A DNA stretch of 64,000 nucleotides from Halomonas sp. ML-15 (GCF_014779595.1 NZ_JACXZT010000002.1:186001-250000); one strand, 5' to 3'. Counted from the stretch's first letter, positions 27,783 through 38,319 are shown. Notes: generated by a model from the letters alone, not told the origin. A program made the numbers and translations.

Positions 27783-28364
27783 GTGATGCGTGCTGCCACC
27801 GGCATCAGCGAGGGCTGGCTCGACGCCGCCCGCCGGGTGCCTTCGCCCAACTGCAATGCGCGCCCTGCAGACGAAGTGTCAGCGCTGGTGCTGCACTCGA
27901 TCAGCCTGCCGCCGGGCCAGTTCGGCGGCGCCGATATCGAGCGTCTGTTCACCAACTGCCTCGATCCCCAGGCGCATCCCTACTTTGCCGCCATCGCCGG
28001 ACTCAGAGTGTCGGCGCACCTGCTGATTCGCCGCGACGGCGAGTGCGTGCAGTTCGTGCCTTTTGATCAGCGCGCCTGGCACGCCGGCCGTTCGCGTTGG
28101 TTCGATCCCGAGCGCTGCTGTGAGCGCGTCGAGCTCAATGATTTCAGTATCGGCATCGAGCTCGAGGGCGATGAGGTATCGCCCTATCGCGAGGCGCAGT
28201 ACCGCGCCCTGGCGAGGGTCATTCGGGCGCTCTGCGACGGCTACCCGGGGCTCACGCTGGGGCGCATCACCGGCCATGCGCATATCGCGCCGCTGCGCAA
28301 GACGGACCCCGGGCCGAGTTTCGATTGGGCCTATCTGCGCCGCTGTCTGCTCGATTTCATGTAG
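27783..28364 (+). CDS. ampD: 1,6-anhydro-N-acetylmuramyl-L-alanine amidase AmpD
   Basis: Cytosolic zinc amidase of peptidoglycan recycling; its loss raises AmpC beta-lactamase in species that carry ampR-ampC. Zinc ligands are His38 (VLHSISLP), His165 (TGHAHIAP) and Asp175 (RKTDPGPSFDW). 193 aa, no signal peptide, as expected. The start is GTG at 27783 with AGAGG 8 bases upstream; the next codon is ATG and would serve equally. Divergent from nadC. Confidence 0.94.
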   Translation: MMRAATGISEGWLDAARRVPSPNCNARPADEVSALVLHSISLPPGQFGGADIERLFTNCLDPQAHPYFAAIAGLRVSAHLLIRRDGECVQFVPFDQRAWHAGRSRWFDPERCCERVELNDFSIGIELEGDEVSPYREAQYRALARVIRALCDGYPGLTLGRITGHAHIAPLRKTDPGPSFDWAYLRRCLLDFM

Positions 28365-28669
28365 TTACACTACATCGCGACGCTTTTCGTCTAGGCTTGA
28401 GGCAGGGCGCGCAAGGCCTTGTGCTGCGGTGCAATATTTTATGTGAAAATTATTTCCACGACGGTTACAATTGGCAGGAGGCGGGCTTTGCGGTATCTTC
28501 AACGGCCTGCGACGGGCTTACTACGCGCCTAGCTGTAGCGAATTTACAGCAAGATTTTCCGGAGATATGACCCATAGAAGGTCATGCCCGCACTGAAGAG
28601 CGCCACACGCCCCTCCACCCACTGCGGTGAGGGCGGACCGACACAATATCTTCATTCGGAGAGACGTCT
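28365..28669 (+). promoter_or_regulatory. Intergenic control region of aceE
   Basis: 305 bases without a gene, more AT-rich than its surroundings. It holds two near-perfect palindromes, GTGAAAATTATTTCCAC (28443-28459) and GCTGTAGCGAATTTACAGC (28532-28550), and two hairpins, ATGACC/GGTCAT (28567-28585) and a GC-rich one near 28611-28636 close to the aceE ribosome site. A PdhR-type site (ATTGGTnnnACCAAT) is not found. I take the palindromes as candidate operators. Confidence 0.45.
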
Positions 28670-31348
28670 ATGAGTCTGGAGGCAAGAGAAGATCTCGATC
28701 CGGTCGAAACCACGGAGTGGATGGAATCCCTGGAATCGGTCCTGGATCGCGAGGGCGAAGATCGCGCCCAACACCTGTTGAGCCGTCTGGCCGATCGCCT
28801 GCGTCGTGACGGCGTACAGGTACCCTTCTCGGTGACGACCCCTCATCGCAACAGTATCCCGGTGCATCGTGAAGCGCGCATGCCCGGCGATCTGTTCATG
28901 GAGCGGCGCATTCGCTCGCTGATTCGCTACAACGCCATTGCCCAGGTGATTCGCAACAACAGCGCCAACCCGGGGCTGGGTGGTCACATCGCCAGCTTCA
29001 TGTCGGCGGCGACGCTGTATGACGTGGGGTTCAACCACTTCTTCCGCGCCCCCAACGGCGATTTCGAAGGCGACCTGGTGTATATCCAGGGTCACGTGGC
29101 GCCGGGCATCTACGCCCGTGCCTTCCTCGAAGGCCGCCTCACCCGGGACCAGATGGACAAGTTCCGTCAGGAAGTCGACGGGGACGGCCTCTCCTCCTAC
29201 CCGCACCCGTGGCTGATGCCGGATTTCTGGCAGTTCCCCACCGTGTCGATGGGGCTGGGGCCAATCCAGGCCATCTACCAGGCCCACGTCATGAAGTATC
29301 TCCACTCCCGCGAAATGAAGGACATGCACGATCGCAAGATCTGGTGCTTCATGGGCGACGGCGAGTGCGACGAGCCGGAATCGCTGGGCGCCATTCATCT
29401 GGCCAGCCGCGAGCGGCTCGACAACCTGATCTTCGTCATCAACTGCAACCTTCAGCGTCTCGACGGCCCGGTGCGCGGCAACTCGCGGATCATGGACGAG
29501 CTCGAGGGCGTCTTCCGCGGTGCCGGCTGGAACGTGCAGAAGGTGGTCTGGGGGCGCTTCTGGGATCCGCTCTTCGAGCAGGACAAGAAGGGCATGCTGC
29601 AGAAGCGCATGGATGAGGCGGTCGACGGCGATTACCAGAACTACAAGGCCAACGGCGGCGCCTATACCCGCGAGCACTTCTTCGGCAAGTACCCGGAGAC
29701 CGCCGAGCTGGTCAAGGATATGTCCGACGAGGACATCTGGAAGCTCAACCGCGGCGGCCACGATCCCTACAAGGTCTATGCGGCCTACCACGAGGCGGTG
29801 AACAACGCCGATGGTCGTCCCACCGTGATCCTGGCGCATACCGTCAAGGGCTACGGCATGGGCGGCGGCGACGGCGAGGCGGCCAACGAAGCGCACCAGC
29901 TCAAGAGCATGGAGTACGAGGCGCTCAAGCGCTTCCGCGACCGCTTCGGGATTCCGCTCTCCGACGAGCAGCTCAAGGAGATGCCGTACTACAAGCCCGA
30001 CGACGAGTCGCCGGAAATGAAGTACATGCATCTGCAGCGCCAGCGTCTGGGCGGCTACCTGCCCCAGCGTCGCAACGACTTCGAGGCGCTCGAGATTCCG
30101 GCGCTGGAGGACAAGACCTTCGCCTCCCAGATGGGCGGTTCCAAGGGCCGTGAAGTCTCTACCACCATGGCCTTCGTGCGGGTGCTCAACGGCCTGGTCA
30201 AGGATAAGAAGATCGGCAAGCAGGTGGTGCCGATCATCCCCGACGAGGCGCGTACCTTCGGCATGGAGGGCATGTTCCGTCAGCTCGGCATCTATACCTC
30301 CGAGGGCCAGAAGTACGAGCCCATGGACAAAGGCCAGATCATGTTCTACCGCGAGGATCAGAAGGGTCAGATCCTCGAGGAGGGCATCACCGAGGCGGGC
30401 GCCATGTCGGCGTGGATCGCCGCGGCCACCTCCTACAGCAACCACAACCTTCCGCTGCTGCCGTTCTACGTCTACTACTCGATGTTCGGCTTCCAGCGCA
30501 TCGGCGACCTGGCGTGGGCCGCTGGCGACCTGCAGGCGCGCGGTTTCCTGGTCGGCGGTACCGCCGGTCGCACCACCCTCAACGGTGAAGGCCTGCAGCA
30601 CCAGGATGGTCACAGCCATATTCTGGCCTCGACCATCCCCAACTGCCGCAGCTACGACCCGACCTATGCCCACGAGGTAGCGGTGATCGTCCAGGACGGT
30701 CTGCAGCGGATGTTCGTCGACAAGGAGAACTGCTTCTACTACCTGGCGGTGATGAACGAGAACTACGAGCAGCCCGAGCTCGAGACGGTGCCCCGTGAGG
30801 ACATCATCAAGGGCATGTATCTGCTGCGCGAGACCAAGGGCAAGAAGGGCAAGGGCCACGTTCAGCTGCTCGGCTCCGGCACCATCCTGCGTGAGGTCGA
30901 GGCGGCCGCCGAGATGCTCGCCGAGGAGTGGGGCGTCGGCTCCGACATCTGGAGCGTGACCAGCTTCAACGAGCTGCGCCGCGAGGCTCTCGAGGTCGAC
31001 CGTCAGGCCTTCCTCAACCCCGAGGCCGAGCCGGGCAAGCCGCATGTCACCACCTGCCTGGAAGGGCGCAAGGGCCCGGCGATTGCATCGACCGACTACA
31101 TGAAGCTGTTCGCCGATCAGGTCCGCGCCTGGGTGCCGACCGACTACCATGTATTGGGTACCGATGGCTTCGGGCGTTCCGACACCCGTGAGAAGCTGCG
31201 TCACTTCTTCGAGGTCGATCGCAAGTTCGTCACCGTGGCCGCGCTCAAGGCGTTGGCCGACCGCGGCGAGCTGGACCGCAAGGTGGTCAGCGAGGCGATC
31301 AAGAAGTACGGCATCGATCCCAAGAAGCCTAACCCGCTGATGGTATGA
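28670..31348 (+). CDS. aceE: Pyruvate dehydrogenase E1 component (homodimeric)
   Basis: Thiamine-diphosphate-dependent E1 of the pyruvate dehydrogenase complex: decarboxylates pyruvate and passes the acetyl group to lipoyl-AceF. 892 aa, the alpha2-type single-chain E1. The ThDP site is seen in WCFMGDGECDEPESLGA (GDG...) with NCNLQRLDGPVRGN; the middle domain has EEGITEAGAMSAWIAAATSY; the C-terminal domain starts near VTSFNELRREALEVDRQ. Good ribosome site (GGAGAG) before the ATG. The aceF gene follows after 83 bases. The E3 gene lpd is not in the window. Confidence 0.96.
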   Translation: MSLEAREDLDPVETTEWMESLESVLDREGEDRAQHLLSRLADRLRRDGVQVPFSVTTPHRNSIPVHREARMPGDLFMERRIRSLIRYNAIAQVIRNNSANPGLGGHIASFMSAATLYDVGFNHFFRAPNGDFEGDLVYIQGHVAPGIYARAFLEGRLTRDQMDKFRQEVDGDGLSSYPHPWLMPDFWQFPTVSMGLGPIQAIYQAHVMKYLHSREMKDMHDRKIWCFMGDGECDEPESLGAIHLASRERLDNLIFVINCNLQRLDGPVRGNSRIMDELEGVFRGAGWNVQKVVWGRFWDPLFEQDKKGMLQKRMDEAVDGDYQNYKANGGAYTREHFFGKYPETAELVKDMSDEDIWKLNRGGHDPYKVYAAYHEAVNNADGRPTVILAHTVKGYGMGGGDGEAANEAHQLKSMEYEALKRFRDRFGIPLSDEQLKEMPYYKPDDESPEMKYMHLQRQRLGGYLPQRRNDFEALEIPALEDKTFASQMGGSKGREVSTTMAFVRVLNGLVKDKKIGKQVVPIIPDEARTFGMEGMFRQLGIYTSEGQKYEPMDKGQIMFYREDQKGQILEEGITEAGAMSAWIAAATSYSNHNLPLLPFYVYYSMFGFQRIGDLAWAAGDLQARGFLVGGTAGRTTLNGEGLQHQDGHSHILASTIPNCRSYDPTYAHEVAVIVQDGLQRMFVDKENCFYYLAVMNENYEQPELETVPREDIIKGMYLLRETKGKKGKGHVQLLGSGTILREVEAAAEMLAEEWGVGSDIWSVTSFNELRREALEVDRQAFLNPEAEPGKPHVTTCLEGRKGPAIASTDYMKLFADQVRAWVPTDYHVLGTDGFGRSDTREKLRHFFEVDRKFVTVAALKALADRGELDRKVVSEAIKKYGIDPKKPNPLMV

Positions 31349-31431
31349 GCCGTTGACCCGCTGATCTGGATCCGGCGGTGTGCCGCCCGACGGCCCGCCG
31401 GTTCCTCGCACGATTTGGAAGGAGCGCGACC

Positions 31432-33426
31432 TTGAGTAGCGAAATCATCAAAGTCCCCGACATCGGCGGTAGCACCGATGTCGAAATCATCGAGATCGGG
31501 GTGTCCGAAGGCGACGTCATCGAGGCCGAAGACACCCTGATCACCCTTGAGTCCGACAAGGCCAGCATGGACGTGCCGTCGCCCAAGGGCGGCAAGGTGC
31601 TGAAAGTGCTGGTCAAGGAGGGCGATACCGTCTCCGAAGGCGACGACATCGTCGAGCTGGAGGTCGAAGGCAGCGGCGATGCCGGTGGTGCCAGCGATCA
31701 GAGCGCCGAGAAGGCGTCTGATAGCGGTCCCGCTGCGGCCGAGCCGGCCCCTGCCCAAGAGAAGCCTGCAGCCAAGGCAGCCGCTGGTGGCAAGCGCACC
31801 GTCGAGGTCAAGGTGCCAGACCTGGGTGGCTCCAGCGATGTGGAAATCATCGAGGTGGCCGTCTCCGAAGGCGACGAGATTGCCGAAGAGGACACCCTGT
31901 TCACCCTGGAGTCGGACAAGGCCTCCATGGATGTGCCGAGCCCGTATAGCGGCAAGCTGATCACACTCAGCGTCAAGGAGGGCGATACGGTCTCCGAAGG
32001 CGACGTGATCGGCAGCATGGAAATTGCCGGCGAGGGTGGCGATGAGGCCCCCGCCGAGCCCGCCGCTGCCCAGCCAGCGCCGTCAGCCGCCGAGCCCGAA
32101 CCCGCCGCACAGGAGGCCGCCTCCGGCGAGCCCGAGCGCAAGGAGATCCGGGTACCGGATCTGTCTGGCTCCAGCGACGTGCCGATCATCGAGATCGGCG
32201 TCAGCGCCGGCGACGAGGTCGACGTGGAGGACCCGCTGATCACCCTGGAGTCCGACAAGGCTTCCATGGATGTGCCGAGCCCCTACAAGGGCAAGCTGCT
32301 GGAGCTCACCGTCAAGGAGGGCGATAGCGTCTCCGAAGGCGATCTGATCGGCTATATCGAGGTAGCCGGCGCGCCAGCGGCGGCCAGCAAGCCGGCGTCC
32401 AAGGCCGAACAGCCGGCTACCAAGGCCGAGGCACCCAAGCCAGCGCCGGCGGCGGCCGGTACCCCGAGCCCCGAAGCGCAGATGGCGGCCCACAAGCCGC
32501 GTGACGGCAAGCTGGTCCATGCCGGGCCGGCGGTGCGTATGCTGGCCCGTGAGCTGGGTGTCGACCTGGGGCTGGTCAAGCCCAGCGGCCCCAAGGATCG
32601 GGTGCTCAAGGAGGACGTCCAGGCCTACGTCAAGCAGGTCATGGCCGGCAAGGCACAGGCGCCAGCAGCCGCTCCCGCGGCGGGTGGCAGCGGTATTCCG
32701 CCGATCCCCGATCAGGACTACAGCCAGTTCGGCGAGATCGAAGAGAAGCCGATGGGCCGCCTGATGAAGATGGGCGCCACCAATCTGCACCGCAGCTGGG
32801 TCAATCTGCCCCACGTGACCCAGTTCGACGAGGCCGATATCACTGAGCTGGAGGCCTTCCGCAAGTCGATGAAGGCCGAGGCCGAGGCGCAGGGTGCCAA
32901 GCTCACGCCGCTGCCGTTCCTGATCAAGGCGTGTGCCTTCGCCCTGCGTCAGTATCCGCAGTTCAACGTCAGCCTCAGGCCCGACGGTGAGACCCTGGTG
33001 TGGAAGAAGTACGTGCATATCGGGCTCGCCGTGGATACGCCGGACGGCCTGATGGTGCCGGTGATCCGCAACGCCGATCAGAAGTCGCTGCTCGAGTTGG
33101 CCAAGGAGAGCGTTGAGCTGGCCAAGAAGGCGCAGACCAAGAAGCTCAAGCGCGAGGAGATGACCGGTGGCTGTTTCACCATCTCCAGCCTGGGCTCGAT
33201 CGGCGGCACGGCGTTCACGCCCATCGTCAACGCCCCGGAGGTCGCCATCCTGGGGATCTCCAAGGCGCAGATGAAGCCGGTGTGGGATGGCGCGGCCTTC
33301 CAGCCGCGGCTGATGATGCCGCTGTGTCTCTCCTACGACCACCGGGCGGTCAATGGCGCCGATGCGGCACGCTTCACGGCGCTGCTCGGTCAGCTATTGA
33401 CCGATATCCGCCGCCTGCTGATGTAA
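31432..33426 (+). CDS. aceF: Dihydrolipoamide acetyltransferase (pyruvate dehydrogenase E2), three lipoyl domains
   Basis: Core E2 of the pyruvate dehydrogenase complex. Three lipoyl domains, each with the lipoylated Lys in ESDKASMDVPSP, at residues 43, 163 and 276, are joined by Ala/Pro/Glu-rich swinging linkers. An E3/E1-binding domain (AGPAVRMLARELGVDLGLVK) lies near 363-395 and the catalytic acyltransferase domain follows, with the active-site motif SYDHRAVNGADAARF close to the end. The start is a TTG at 31432 with GGAAGGAG 7 bases before it; the in-frame ATG 54 bases upstream has no ribosome site. 664 aa. Confidence 0.94.
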   Translation: MSSEIIKVPDIGGSTDVEIIEIGVSEGDVIEAEDTLITLESDKASMDVPSPKGGKVLKVLVKEGDTVSEGDDIVELEVEGSGDAGGASDQSAEKASDSGPAAAEPAPAQEKPAAKAAAGGKRTVEVKVPDLGGSSDVEIIEVAVSEGDEIAEEDTLFTLESDKASMDVPSPYSGKLITLSVKEGDTVSEGDVIGSMEIAGEGGDEAPAEPAAAQPAPSAAEPEPAAQEAASGEPERKEIRVPDLSGSSDVPIIEIGVSAGDEVDVEDPLITLESDKASMDVPSPYKGKLLELTVKEGDSVSEGDLIGYIEVAGAPAAASKPASKAEQPATKAEAPKPAPAAAGTPSPEAQMAAHKPRDGKLVHAGPAVRMLARELGVDLGLVKPSGPKDRVLKEDVQAYVKQVMAGKAQAPAAAPAAGGSGIPPIPDQDYSQFGEIEEKPMGRLMKMGATNLHRSWVNLPHVTQFDEADITELEAFRKSMKAEAEAQGAKLTPLPFLIKACAFALRQYPQFNVSLRPDGETLVWKKYVHIGLAVDTPDGLMVPVIRNADQKSLLELAKESVELAKKAQTKKLKREEMTGGCFTISSLGSIGGTAFTPIVNAPEVAILGISKAQMKPVWDGAAFQPRLMMPLCLSYDHRAVNGADAARFTALLGQLLTDIRRLLM

Positions 33427-33445
33427 GCCGGTACGCGGAAGTCGA

Positions 33446-33472
33446 GACGGCGCCTGCGGGCGCCGTCTTGCA
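33446..33472 (+). terminator. Rho-independent terminator of aceEF
   Basis: GACGGCGCC and GGCGCCGTC form a 9-bp stem with a TGCG loop, followed by TTGCATTT, 20 bases after the aceF stop. Confidence 0.75.
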
Positions 33473-34341
<869 letters not shown>

Positions 34342-34361
34342 TTCGTTTCCGCCTTGGTGCT

Positions 34362-34397
34362 CAACGGCCCGCATTCTGCGGGCCGTTGGCGTATAAT
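34362..34397 (+). terminator. adk terminator and tsaB -10 box
   Basis: CAACGGCCCGC and GCGGGCCGTTG form a perfect 11-bp stem with a 5-base loop (34362-34388). It is followed not by a T run but by a perfect TATAAT at 34392-34397, a likely -10 for tsaB whose ATG is at 34435. No good -35 is seen. Confidence 0.6.
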
Positions 34398-34434
34398 TCC
34401 CGGCCTCTGATGTGCCGATCGCGAGCGATGCCCC

Positions 34435-35139
34435 ATGCCGACCCTGCTGGCGCTAGACGCCTCCTCTCATGCCTGTTCCGTGGCCCTCTGGCATCAGCCC
34501 GCCGGGCGTGATGCCGAGGTCGTGGCGCGCTACGTCGAGGCGCCTCGGGAACATACCCGGCGACTGATGCCGATGGTCGACGAGGTGTTGGCCGCGGCGG
34601 GCGTGTCGCTGGCCGACCTCGACGCCCTGGCCTATGGCCACGGACCCGGCTCCTTTACCGGCCTGCGCATCGCTGCCGGCACCGCCCAGGGGCTGGCCTA
34701 CGGCTTGGAGAAGCCGCTGCTGGGCGTCTCGACCCTGGCCGCCCTGGCGCTAGCCGCCCACCGGCGGCTGCACCTGCGCTACGTGCTGCCGGCCCTCGAT
34801 GCGCGCATGGGCGAGATATACGTGGGCGCCTATCGCTGTCACGACGGCGCCGTTACCCCACTCGCGGCGGAGGCGGTGATGGCCCCGGAACGTCTGACGC
34901 TGCCGGCCGATCCCGCCGAGGTCGACTGGGTTGGGGTGGGCTCGGGCTGGTCGCTGTGGCCATCGATGAGCGCCACGCTTCAGGCCGGGGTCAGTCAGCA
35001 CCTCGACGACTGGCAGCCCACCGCCGAGGAGCTGGTGCGGCTGGCCGCTCAGCGCTATGCCGACGGTGAGCGCACGTCCCCCGCTGAGGCCCAGCCAGTC
35101 TATCTGCGCGATCAGGTGGCGTGGCAGAAGAGTCGTTGA
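34435..35139 (+). CDS. tsaB: tRNA threonylcarbamoyladenosine biosynthesis protein TsaB
   Basis: Partner of TsaD and TsaE in making t6A37 of ANN-decoding tRNAs. ASKHA fold with LLALDASSHACSVAL at the start and GHGPGSFTGLRIAAGTAQGLAYG as the family motif; it lacks the metal-binding HxxxH of TsaD, as expected. 234 aa. The window also encodes TrmO, which methylates the same t6A base. Its stop overlaps the possible TTG start of the next gene. Confidence 0.94.
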   Translation: MPTLLALDASSHACSVALWHQPAGRDAEVVARYVEAPREHTRRLMPMVDEVLAAAGVSLADLDALAYGHGPGSFTGLRIAAGTAQGLAYGLEKPLLGVSTLAALALAAHRRLHLRYVLPALDARMGEIYVGAYRCHDGAVTPLAAEAVMAPERLTLPADPAEVDWVGVGSGWSLWPSMSATLQAGVSQHLDDWQPTAEELVRLAAQRYADGERTSPAEAQPVYLRDQVAWQKSR

Positions 35140-35144
35140 GCACG

Positions 35145-35915
35145 ATGGCTGATAGCCGTGGGGTGGTGGTATGCGGTCCCGGGCTCGAATCCCTCGCCGC
35201 TCGCTACGGCCTGCCCTGGCAGCACGCTGACGGGGTGGCGGGGTTGAGGCTGCTGCGTGACGGCGACGCGCTGGTGCTGGCCGGCGACGAGGGCCGCTAT
35301 GGCAAGCCGCTGAAGGTCGATTTCGTCGGCGGTAAAGCGGGCCATCGGCGCCGTTTCGGCGGCGGCCGCGGCCAGCTGGTGGCCAAGGCCTGCGGGCTGG
35401 GCAAGGTGCTAGCGCCGTCGATCGTCGACGCCACCGCTGGCCTGGGCCGCGACGCCCTGGTACTGGCGAGTCTCGGCGCTAGAGTCCTGATGATCGAACG
35501 CGTCGGCGCGATTGCCGCGCTGCTCGAGGATGGCCTGAACCGCGCCGCCGCTGACCCAGAACTGGCCGAGATCGCCGCGCGCCTGACGCTGATACACGGC
35601 GATGCTGCCCGCAGCCTGGCGGCGCTGGTCGACGAGGCGACGGTCGTGCCCCAGGTGATCCACCTCGACCCGATGTTTCCGCACCGCGACAAGTCGGCGC
35701 TGGTCAAGAAGGAGATGCGGGTATTCCGCGAGCTGGCTGGCGACGACGCCGATGCGCCGCGGCTGCTCGAGGCGGCGCTGGACGTCGCCACCCACCGGGT
35801 GGCGGTCAAGCGGCCGCGCAAGGCGCCGCCCATCGCTGGCCCCGCACCGGGTCACGTTATCGAAGGCAAGACCAGCCGCTACGACCTCTACGTTCACCGC
35901 TCGCTGTCATCCTAG
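35145..35915 (+). CDS. rsmJ: 16S rRNA (guanine-1516-N2) methyltransferase RsmJ
   Basis: SAM-dependent enzyme that makes m2G1516 in 16S rRNA. Motifs: VDFVGGKAGHRRRFGGGRGQLVAKA, SAM-binding VDATAGLGRDALVLASLG, and VIHLDPMFPHRDKSALVKKEMRVF. I use the ATG at 35145 (256 aa). A TTG at 35136 overlapping the tsaB stop, or a GTG at 35121, are alternatives; none has a strong ribosome site. The stop is one base from the stop of plsB on the opposite strand. Confidence 0.92.
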   Translation: MADSRGVVVCGPGLESLAARYGLPWQHADGVAGLRLLRDGDALVLAGDEGRYGKPLKVDFVGGKAGHRRRFGGGRGQLVAKACGLGKVLAPSIVDATAGLGRDALVLASLGARVLMIERVGAIAALLEDGLNRAAADPELAEIAARLTLIHGDAARSLAALVDEATVVPQVIHLDPMFPHRDKSALVKKEMRVFRELAGDDADAPRLLEAALDVATHRVAVKRPRKAPPIAGPAPGHVIEGKTSRYDLYVHRSLSS

Positions 35916-35916
35916 C

Positions 35917-38319
35917 CTAAGCCTCACGCCCGGCACCGAGCTGCATCAGGCGCTGGCGCAGCGCCGGGTCGAACAGCTCGCGGGCCTGCTGGGCGGCCTC
36001 GACCAGACGTACGTCGTAGCAGAGCCGCTCCTCCTGCTGCCATAGCCACCTCTCTTCGATCAGGCTGTCGACCAGTCCGGCGAACAGCCGTGGGTCGAAG
36101 AACTCCGGCGCATCGAGCCCCGACAGCAGCGCCAGGCGTTCGGCGAGCTGACGGCCGCGCTCGGCGAGATCGTCACGGCTGAGCCTGCCGCTGGGGGCAT
36201 CGAGCAGCAGGCTGAGCAGCAGATAGCCGCGCTCCAGGGTCGGCTGAATCAGCTGGCTGAGCAGGCGCAGCTGCTCGAAGGCCTCGAGGTGGGTGGCGGG
36301 GCGCTGCCAGCGCTCGCCGTCGTGAGCCAGCAGGCCGAGTGCAGCGAGCGTCGACAGGCTTTCGCCGAGGTCCGCATCGAGCGCCTCGGGAATCGGCAGG
36401 AACAGCTCCTGGGCGATGATCGGCCAGCTCGGCGCCAGCCGCTCGATCAGCTCCTCCTGGCTCAACGAGACGTGGTTGCGAAAGGCAAAGGCCACCAGCG
36501 CCGGATAGGCCAGCAGGTGCAGCACATTGTTGCGGTACCAGCTGAGCCGCTCGGCCTGATCGGCGCTGGCCAGGACCAGCTCGCCGAGCGCCTGATCGCG
36601 ACGCTGGACCATGCCCAGGTCGGCGACCCGTGCGATCCAGCTGGCGGGGTCGCCGGCGGGGCGCTGCGCTGGTGTACAGCACGCTGCCAGTAGCGCTAGC
36701 TGGCGGGTCAGCAGTCGCGTTTCGATGGCTCGGTGAGGCGTGGCCAGCAGCACCAGGGCGACCAGATTGACGGCGTTGAGCCGGGCGGCGGCGTTGATAC
36801 GTCGTGCCAGCTCATCACCGAGCGCTGGGACTGCCTGGGTCAGCCAGTTGGGACGGGGGGTTTGATCGTGGCGCCAGCGTGGGGCGTGGCGATCGAGGAA
36901 GTCGGCGGCGATCAGCGGTTCGCCGACGCTGACTGCTACCTGTCCGAACGGCTCACGCAGCTGGCGGGCCACCCGCAGCAGCCCCAGCGGTGACTCCTTG
37001 CGCTTCTTGCCGCCATGCAGCTCGCGCTGATAGCTGCCGCCCTCGAGGATACGTTCGTAGCCGATATAGACCGGGATAAAGGCCAGCGGCCGGCTGGCGT
37101 CACGCTGGTGGGAGCGCAGCGTCATGGCCAGCATGCCCGGCCGCGGCGGCAGCATGCGGCCGCTGCGCGAGCGCCCTCCTTCGATGAAGTACTCCAGCGG
37201 GTGGCCGCGGGTAATCAGACGGTGCAGGTATTCGTTAAAGACCGCGCCGTAGAGGCGGTTGTCCTTGAAGCTGCGGCGCAGGAAGAAGGCGCCGCCACGG
37301 CGCAGCAGGCCGCCGATCAGCGGCATGTCGAGGTTGCGGCCGGCGGCCACGTGGGGCGGCATCAGGCCGTCGCGGTAGAGCACATAGGAGAGCAGCAGAT
37401 AGTCGACGTGGCTGCGGTGGCAGGGCACATAGACCAGGGTATGGTCGCCGGCCAGTGACTTGACCCGCTCCAGCCCCTGCACCTCGACACCGTCGTAGAG
37501 GCGATTCCACAGCCGCGTCAGCAGCTGGTCCATAAAGCGCAGCACCGGGTAGGACATGTTGGAGGCGATCTCCAGCCCGTAGCGCTGAGCGCGGCGCTCG
37601 ATGCGCCGGGGAGAGCGGCGCTGGGCGCTGGCCACTTCCTGGATCGCCTGGCGCACGGCGGGGCTTGCCACCACGCCGTCGACCAGGGTGCGGCGGTGGG
37701 AGAGATCGGGGCCCAGCACCCGGCTGCGCATGCGCCGGAAGTGCACCCTGAGTAGCCGTGCCACCTTGCGGTTGGCGAGCGCATCGTCGCGCCCATCGCG
37801 TAGCTCCGAGAGGCGCAGCGGCGCGCCAAAGTGGACCTCGACGTTGCGGCCATTGACGAGCACCGACCAGGCGCGGCGCAGGCGGCCTACCAGCTGCCAG
37901 TCGTCGTCGGCGAGCAGCTTGGCGAGGCCGAAGCGTTTGCCCGGCGCGCGGCTCCAGAAGATGCTCACCGGCACCAGCTGGACGTCGCTCCCCTGAGCAT
38001 GGTCTAGGTGCTGCAGGGCGGCGAGGAAAGGCGGCTGGCGCGAGGCGCGCCGCCAGCGTCGACGCCGCGGCGCAAGACTCAGCCGGGCCGCGTGGGGGCT
38101 TCCAGCGAGGCTCAGTGAAGCGTCGGCATCGGGCAGGCCATGGCGGCGGCAGAGCTCACCCAGTAGGGCGGCGTCAGAGCTGGCGGGATAGGGCAGTACA
38201 TAGAGCGTAGGCAGCGTCGGGTCGAGGGCGAGGCTGGCGGGGTCGGGTTCTGTCAGGCGTACCACTACCCAGCGCGATAGCAGCCAGCGTAGCGGGTGTC
38301 GCAGAGGGTTTACGGCCAT
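35917..38319 (-). CDS. plsB: Glycerol-3-phosphate 1-O-acyltransferase
   Basis: Inner-membrane enzyme that starts phospholipid synthesis by acylating glycerol-3-phosphate from acyl-ACP or acyl-CoA. The acyltransferase core holds the HX4D motif in VPCHRSHVDYLLLSYV near residue 297-302, then GGAFFLRRSFKDNRLYGAVF, and YFIEGGRSRSGRMLPPRPGM. 800 aa from the ATG at 38319 (E. coli PlsB 807). Longer upstream reading would run into the divergent phospholipase D gene and is rejected. Divergent promoter shared with that gene, both being phospholipid enzymes. Confidence 0.94.
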   Translation of the reverse strand: MAVNPLRHPLRWLLSRWVVVRLTEPDPASLALDPTLPTLYVLPYPASSDAALLGELCRRHGLPDADASLSLAGSPHAARLSLAPRRRRWRRASRQPPFLAALQHLDHAQGSDVQLVPVSIFWSRAPGKRFGLAKLLADDDWQLVGRLRRAWSVLVNGRNVEVHFGAPLRLSELRDGRDDALANRKVARLLRVHFRRMRSRVLGPDLSHRRTLVDGVVASPAVRQAIQEVASAQRRSPRRIERRAQRYGLEIASNMSYPVLRFMDQLLTRLWNRLYDGVEVQGLERVKSLAGDHTLVYVPCHRSHVDYLLLSYVLYRDGLMPPHVAAGRNLDMPLIGGLLRRGGAFFLRRSFKDNRLYGAVFNEYLHRLITRGHPLEYFIEGGRSRSGRMLPPRPGMLAMTLRSHQRDASRPLAFIPVYIGYERILEGGSYQRELHGGKKRKESPLGLLRVARQLREPFGQVAVSVGEPLIAADFLDRHAPRWRHDQTPRPNWLTQAVPALGDELARRINAAARLNAVNLVALVLLATPHRAIETRLLTRQLALLAACCTPAQRPAGDPASWIARVADLGMVQRRDQALGELVLASADQAERLSWYRNNVLHLLAYPALVAFAFRNHVSLSQEELIERLAPSWPIIAQELFLPIPEALDADLGESLSTLAALGLLAHDGERWQRPATHLEAFEQLRLLSQLIQPTLERGYLLLSLLLDAPSGRLSRDDLAERGRQLAERLALLSGLDAPEFFDPRLFAGLVDSLIEERWLWQQEERLCYDVRLVEAAQQARELFDPALRQRLMQLGAGREA

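Noticed and set aside
28652-31411. 919-codon minus-strand frame opposite aceE
   Set aside because: It is the antisense shadow of aceE, whose sequence is fully conserved; His/Val/Leu-rich composition is typical of such shadows.
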